A stretch of DNA of 64,000 nt, from contig NZ_FNSF01000005.1 of the NCBI RefSeq assembly GCF_900105455.1, positions 992,001 through 1,056,000 of the forward strand, read 5' to 3'. Under the pieces are notes generated by a model. It had not been told where the DNA came from. It ran no database searches and worked only from the letters and a program-made list of their open reading frames with translations. The number at the start of each line of letters is the position of its first letter. Position 1 is the stretch's first letter. Positions 59,383-64,000 of this stretch are shown here, one piece after another. Source of the DNA: Tenacibaculum sp. MAR_2009_124 (GTDB lineage Bacteria; Bacteroidota; Bacteroidia; Flavobacteriales; Flavobacteriaceae). Position numbers and translations under genes: made by a program.

Positions 59383-60561
59383 ATGATATTACGATTTCTA
59401 TTAGCCTTTTTCGTGCTTATTAACTTCCCAATCCTGAGTCAAAATAAATCTATATGGACTTTTAAAACTAATAATAGAGTGTATTCTTCACCAGTTATTG
59501 AGAATAACAGAATATATATAGGTAGTGGGGATCATTATTTATATGCGATAAATAAAAATACTGGAAATCTGGTTTGGAAATACAAAACAAAAGGAGCAGT
59601 GCATTCGACACCCTTTATTTCTAATAATCTAATTTGTTTTTCTAGTGCCGATGGAAATTTATACGGAGTAAATAAGAATAACGGAAACCTTGTTTGGAAA
59701 TTTGAATCGAAAGGAGAAAAAATGTACGATTTATGGGATTACTATCTTTCTTCTCCAACAGGAAATACCGAAACAGTTTATTGGGGATGTGCTGATGGTA
59801 ACTTGTATGCCATTGAGAATAAAACAGGAAAGCTACAGTGGAAATTTAAAACCAATGGAGTGGTTCATGCATCACCTGTTTTATATAAAGAGCAGGTATA
59901 TATTGGAAGTTTTGATGGATATGTATATGCTTTGGGAAAAGATAATGGTCAACTTCTTTGGAAGTTTAAAACAGTAGGAGATGAGTATTTTCCAAATGGA
60001 GAAATTCAAAAAGGACTGCTAGTTAAAGATGATGTGGTTTATTTCGGAAGTAGAGATTACAACATGTATGCAATTAACTCCAAAACAGGAACTCTTTTAT
60101 GGAACTTGAAAGAAAAAAGCGGTTGGATTATAGCGATTCCTACCGAGCATAAAGGCACGTTGTATTTCGGTACTTCTGACGCTCATTTGTTTTATGCAGT
60201 AGATAAAAAAACGGGAATTGTTAAATGGACAGCACCTTTACAAATGAGAGTTTATGGATCGGGAGTAGTTCATAATAATACCATTTACTTCGGAAGTTTT
60301 GACGGAAAAATTATTGGATTAAATTGCGATACAGGAGAGAGAAACTATGAGTTTCAAACTGAAAGCAGCAAGAAAAATTATAGTTTAATGTATAATGAAA
60401 AGGGGCATTTTAAAAAAGGGTTTGAACTTTATGGAGATGATTTTGAGGCTACTGAAAAGTTAATTCATTCACTCGGGTCTATTTTATCTACGCCAATTAT
60501 TGAGAATAATAGAATATACTTTGGTAGCTCTGATGGTACTATTTATACAGTTAAATTGTGA
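59383..60561 (+). CDS. PQQ-like (BamB-type) beta-propeller protein
   Basis: 392 residues with a signal peptide (1-19, cut near ILSQ). Seven or eight repeats of the PQQ/quinoprotein type, each with a W-K/F-T core and a Y-[AG]-[IV]-[ND]-x3-G turn: for example LYAINKNTGNLVWKYKTKG, LYGVNKNNGNLVWKFESKG and LYAIENKTGKLQWKFKTNG. Periplasmic or lipid-free secreted; no lipobox. It may bind partners rather than a cofactor, as BamB does. No dehydrogenase residues identified. Confidence 0.85.
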   Translation: MILRFLLAFFVLINFPILSQNKSIWTFKTNNRVYSSPVIENNRIYIGSGDHYLYAINKNTGNLVWKYKTKGAVHSTPFISNNLICFSSADGNLYGVNKNNGNLVWKFESKGEKMYDLWDYYLSSPTGNTETVYWGCADGNLYAIENKTGKLQWKFKTNGVVHASPVLYKEQVYIGSFDGYVYALGKDNGQLLWKFKTVGDEYFPNGEIQKGLLVKDDVVYFGSRDYNMYAINSKTGTLLWNLKEKSGWIIAIPTEHKGTLYFGTSDAHLFYAVDKKTGIVKWTAPLQMRVYGSGVVHNNTIYFGSFDGKIIGLNCDTGERNYEFQTESSKKNYSLMYNEKGHFKKGFELYGDDFEATEKLIHSLGSILSTPIIENNRIYFGSSDGTIYTVKL

Positions 60562-60719
60562 TTTATTTTATGTGTTAACATGAATACGATTCCAGCAGTT
60601 TTTTCTTATTATAAAGGGAAATTACGCTAACAAAAAAATACAAAAAGAGTCGTTTTTAGCTAAGAAAACTCAATAAATACAACGATTTTAAAATATTAAG
60701 CCCATAACGATAAATAAAC

Positions 60720-60727
60720 TATTTTTG
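60720..60727 (+). promoter_or_regulatory. -7 element of the large barrel gene
   Basis: TATTTTTG, 21 bases before the ATG at 60749. Confidence 0.55.
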
Positions 60728-60748
60728 TTTTTACTACGTTGTTAGAAT

Positions 60749-63700
60749 ATGATGAACAAAATTTTTTGTGTTTTCTGTTTTTTCGTGATTGTATACGGTC
60801 ATGCACAAACCAAACAAGAAGAATTTCGTTCTAAAAAAATTCGAGTACTCAAAAATATTATTCAAATTGACAGTTTGAGTATATATCCTGAAGATTTCAA
60901 AGTACTAACAGCTAAAGAAAAAAAGGTAATACCTCAAAGTGAATATCAAATCGATTTTGGACTGTCTCAGTTATCAATAGACAAAGAGAAGTATCCAGAA
61001 ATCATCGTTCAATATTACTTATATCCTGATTTTTTAACAAAAACCTATGTCCCTTTTGATAAACGATTAATTGTAGAAAACACAAAAAACATGGGTAGAT
61101 TATATAGTGAAACCACTAATAAAAAGACGAAAGATGTTAAATTGTTTGATGGTTTAGAAACCCAAGGTTTTATTACTCGAGGACTTACAAGTGGAAACAA
61201 TCAAAATGCCGTTACCAATTCTACACTCGATTTAACTATATCAGGAAAACTCTCTAAAAAAGTAGGCATTAGAGCGAATATATTTGATACTAACTTCCCT
61301 TTACAACAAAGTGGTTACTCACAAAACGTGACAGATTTTGATAGGATATTCGTTGAATTATATAGTAAACATTGGAATTTGAAAGGAGGAGATATTAGTC
61401 TCTCAAATAGAAATAGTTATTTTTTAAATTTTGACAAGCAAGTTTCTGGAGTTGAAGTAGGAGCTAAATTCAATGAAGGTTTAAGCGCTGGGGCTTCTGG
61501 AGCTATTGTAAGAGGAAAATTTTCCGTGTTCAATTTTGTTGGTGCTGAGGGCAACCAAGGACCATATAAAATTTTGGGATCGAACAACGAATCTGCCATT
61601 ATCATGATTGAAGGCAGTGAACGTGTATTTGTAAATGGTATTGCTATTGAAAGGGGCGAAAATAAAGATTATATAATAGATTACAATTTAGCTGAAATAC
61701 GATTCAACACAACATACCCGATTACCAATGATATGCGTATTCGAATTGAGTTTCAATACTCCGATAGAAATTATACACGATTTATTACTTATGGAAAATC
61801 TGAGTATAAAAGTGATTCGTTTGCTATAGCGGGATTTTTCTATAATGAAAACGATGCCAAAAATCAGCCAGTACAACAAAGTCTTACGGATGCCCAAAAG
61901 CAAATTTTAGCAAATGCTGGAAACGATCCAAGTAAAATGACTGCCCCAAGTGCCTTTGCTGATCAATTTTCTGCAAATAGGATTCAGTATAAAAAAACAA
62001 TAGTAGGAGTAGAAGAAGTATTTGAATATACTACGAACGAGAGCGATGAGGTGTATACTGTTACCTTTACGAACGTAGGTCAAAATAGAGGGAATTACGA
62101 AGTAGATAAAACCATAGCTATTGGAACTATTTATAAGTATGCAGGAATTAATTCAGGGTCGTTTAGTCCTATTATTCAATTAATAGCACCAACAAAATTA
62201 CAGGTAGCTGTGGTGAATTCTATGTATAAACCTTCAGAGAAAACAGAGCTTTCTACTGAGCTGGCATTTAGTGACAATGATCAAAACTTGTTTTCAGAAA
62301 TTGATAATAGAGAAAATCAAAAAGTAGCGGCAAAAGTTGGATGGAAACAGCAAATCTCAAATAAAACTTGGGATGTTTCTAGTAGCTTGGATTATAAATT
62401 TATTCAAAACAACTTTCAAACTGTTCAACGTTTCCAGTCAGTTGAATTTAATAGAGATTGGAATTTAGAAAATAGAGCTGGAGATCAAAACGAATTGGGA
62501 GTAAAACTGTTTTTTGATAATAAAAAACACACCAAGTTTTCATATGAGTTTCAACACCTTTCTTTTTCCAATAATTTTTCAGGGAATAAGCATGCAATAC
62601 AAGCAAACATAAAAAAGGAAAAAACTAGTTTTTGGTTACAAGGGAGTTGGTTAGATAACTTCACTAATTCAAGAAACGATAATTTTTACAGGATAAAATC
62701 AAAAGCTATGAGAAGTTTTAATAAATCGTGGATAGGAGCTGCTGTAAATCTTGAATCTAATTCCAGAAAATTAACGGCTACCAATAATTTCGATGCTTTA
62801 AGTCATAGTTTCAATGAAGTTGAAGGATTCTATGGTGTTGGAGATTCTACCAAAGTATACGTCAAAGTAGGTGTGAATTATCGTACAAATGATAGTATAA
62901 AATCAAACGCATTTACACAGGTTAACAATCGTAAAACCTTCTATATAAACAGTAGACTTATTCAGAACAAAACAACCAATTTAACTGTTTTTGCAAATTA
63001 CCGTAGTACCAATAATACATTCAAAGAAAATGAAGAAGCACTCAATTCAAGAATAGCTTATAACCAACGTTTTTTTAAGAGTTTTTTGACACTTGGGACT
63101 AGTTATGAGACAACATCGGGAAATATTGCTCGGCAAGATTTTGTATATGTTAAAACAGAACCAGGACAAGGATATTATACTTGGATTGATTATAATAATG
63201 ATGGCGAACAACAATTTAATGAGTTTGAAGTAGCACAATTTCAAGATCAGGCAACCTATTTAAGAGTAGCACTCCCGAATATTCGATTTGTTCCAACGCA
63301 AAGAGTAAAATGGAAACAATCCGTTACTCTAAATCCGCAAATATGGAAAGCAAAAAAAGGATTGATAAAGTTACTGTCGCATTTCTATAATCAAACCTAT
63401 GTTACTATTGACAATGAACGATTAAAGGAAGAAGGAGGGTTTCATTGGAATCCCTTTCAGATGGATGGAGAAGAATTATTAGGGCTAACATTTAATATTA
63501 GAAATAACTTTTATTTCAATAGAAGTTTGCAAAAGTATAGTTGGACGTATTCTTATGGAAAGTCGAGAAACAAACAGCAATTTTCAATTGGAACTCAAGA
63601 AAATAATTCACTCATTCATCAACTAGAGTTTCAGCATAAATTAACCAAGTTTTGGTTGTTTGAGGCGAAAGGAGCACTTTCAGAAAATCAATTGCAAACC

Positions 63701-64000
63701 GAAAATTTAGCTAATAGAAATTATAACATTCAAATTAAAGAAGTGCAACCTAAACTAACCTTTTTATATAATAAGGATCATAAGTTTTCTTTTTTCTATC
63801 ATTTAAAAGATAAAGAAAATATTGAAAAGGACTTTGAAAAGCTCCAGCTACAGAAATTAGGATTGTCATACTTTTTCTTAAGTCCAAAGAAAAATCAGTT
63901 AACAGCTGACGTTACTATGTTCATTAACAATTTTAGCGGAAATGAAAATTCTCCAGTAGGATATCAGATGCTAGAAGGTTTACAAGTAGGAAGAAACTAT
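60749..64000 (+). CDS. large outer-membrane beta-barrel protein, 3' end outside window
   Basis: The frame is open for 1084 codons to the end of the window. Signal peptide (MMNKIFCVFCFFVIVYGHAQ). After about 100 residues comes LETQGFITRGLTSGNNQNAV, LDLTISGKLSKKVGIRANIF and ISLSNRNSYFLNFDKQVSG, a pattern I know from a large Bacteroidota family of outer-membrane proteins distantly like SprA's barrel segments. The remainder is alternating-strand barrel sequence with an EF-hand-like DYNNDGEQQFNEFE at about 63190-63230. Function unknown. An alternative start is the second ATG, one codon later. Confidence 0.78.
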   Translation, partial: MMNKIFCVFCFFVIVYGHAQTKQEEFRSKKIRVLKNIIQIDSLSIYPEDFKVLTAKEKKVIPQSEYQIDFGLSQLSIDKEKYPEIIVQYYLYPDFLTKTYVPFDKRLIVENTKNMGRLYSETTNKKTKDVKLFDGLETQGFITRGLTSGNNQNAVTNSTLDLTISGKLSKKVGIRANIFDTNFPLQQSGYSQNVTDFDRIFVELYSKHWNLKGGDISLSNRNSYFLNFDKQVSGVEVGAKFNEGLSAGASGAIVRGKFSVFNFVGAEGNQGPYKILGSNNESAIIMIEGSERVFVNGIAIERGENKDYIIDYNLAEIRFNTTYPITNDMRIRIEFQYSDRNYTRFITYGKSEYKSDSFAIAGFFYNENDAKNQPVQQSLTDAQKQILANAGNDPSKMTAPSAFADQFSANRIQYKKTIVGVEEVFEYTTNESDEVYTVTFTNVGQNRGNYEVDKTIAIGTIYKYAGINSGSFSPIIQLIAPTKLQVAVVNSMYKPSEKTELSTELAFSDNDQNLFSEIDNRENQKVAAKVGWKQQISNKTWDVSSSLDYKFIQNNFQTVQRFQSVEFNRDWNLENRAGDQNELGVKLFFDNKKHTKFSYEFQHLSFSNNFSGNKHAIQANIKKEKTSFWLQGSWLDNFTNSRNDNFYRIKSKAMRSFNKSWIGAAVNLESNSRKLTATNNFDALSHSFNEVEGFYGVGDSTKVYVKVGVNYRTNDSIKSNAFTQVNNRKTFYINSRLIQNKTTNLTVFANYRSTNNTFKENEEALNSRIAYNQRFFKSFLTLGTSYETTSGNIARQDFVYVKTEPGQGYYTWIDYNNDGEQQFNEFEVAQFQDQATYLRVALPNIRFVPTQRVKWKQSVTLNPQIWKAKKGLIKLLSHFYNQTYVTIDNERLKEEGGFHWNPFQMDGEELLGLTFNIRNNFYFNRSLQKYSWTYSYGKSRNKQQFSIGTQENNSLIHQLEFQHKLTKFWLFEAKGALSENQLQTENLANRNYNIQIKEVQPKLTFLYNKDHKFSFFYHLKDKENIEKDFEKLQLQKLGLSYFFLSPKKNQLTADVTMFINNFSGNENSPVGYQMLEGLQVGRNY

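Noticed and set aside
1..64000. tRNA, rRNA, tmRNA, CRISPR arrays, insertion sequences, prophage genes
   Set aside because: I looked for their hallmark sequences and repeated spacers and saw none; a dedicated covariance search was not possible here.

Overview
This is a low-GC window whose gene content points to a marine-type member of the Flavobacteriaceae (phylum Bacteroidota). The evidence is two surface subtilases with type IX secretion (T9SS) C-terminal sorting domains, the gliding genes gldE and gldD in the order mutY-ssb-gldE-gldD, a TonB-dependent receptor with a carboxypeptidase-like N-terminal domain, and many promoters with the Bacteroidota -7 element TAnnTTTG. Genus is not determinable from the sequence alone. 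I saw no rRNA or tRNA gene, CRISPR array, transposase or prophage.

1-6.5 kb is a signalling region. It holds a 5'-truncated TPR histidine kinase, a 41-residue Gly/Asp-rich peptide gene, a second complete TPR histidine kinase and an overlapping NarL-like response regulator. These are followed by an array of six promoters with identical geometry: two CGG-centred repeats exactly 22 bp apart, the second exactly 35 bp before the -7 box. Four promoters drive nearly identical RNAs of about 75 nt, one drives a different RNA of about 90 nt, and one drives a 33-residue amphipathic peptide. I infer a two-component system with a multicopy sRNA and small-peptide regulon. This is the strongest candidate for an undescribed system here.

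6.5-14 kb is mostly housekeeping: glpK, an FMN-binding PPOX-fold protein, a 44-residue membrane peptide, glutaryl-CoA dehydrogenase, rnpA, a C-terminal processing protease and a nucleoside-phosphorylase-like protein. 14.1-23.7 kb is a nine-gene, tightly packed surface-polysaccharide operon (Wzz-like, RfbC, Wzx, two Wzy/WaaL-like proteins, three glycosyltransferases, a WcaJ-like initiating transferase). 23.8-28.3 kb (minus strand) is a TonB-dependent receptor with two related lipoproteins. 28.5-38 kb has purD and two paralogous T9SS subtilases, the second with Glu in place of the catalytic Asp. Both subtilase genes are preceded by the same short structured element.

38-56.2 kb is core genome: RNase G, a 29-residue basic protein, HU, mutY-ssb-gldE-gldD, a Yip1-like protein, heme A synthase, trhO, asd, an HD hydrolase, a GNAT protein, a holB/lipoprotein/histidine kinase/crotonase operon, and feoA-feoB with a Cys-rich small protein.

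56.2-58.6 kb is a second accessory locus: a tandem duplication of a two-gene module, each copy encoding a small lipoprotein and a secreted-type peptide with a double-glycine leader and a six-cysteine core. It is followed by two predicted noncoding RNAs. One has C-rich loops and the other shares a GGGGATTC loop with the sRNA array. The window ends with a PQQ-like beta-propeller protein and the first 1084 codons of a large outer-membrane barrel protein that runs off the end.
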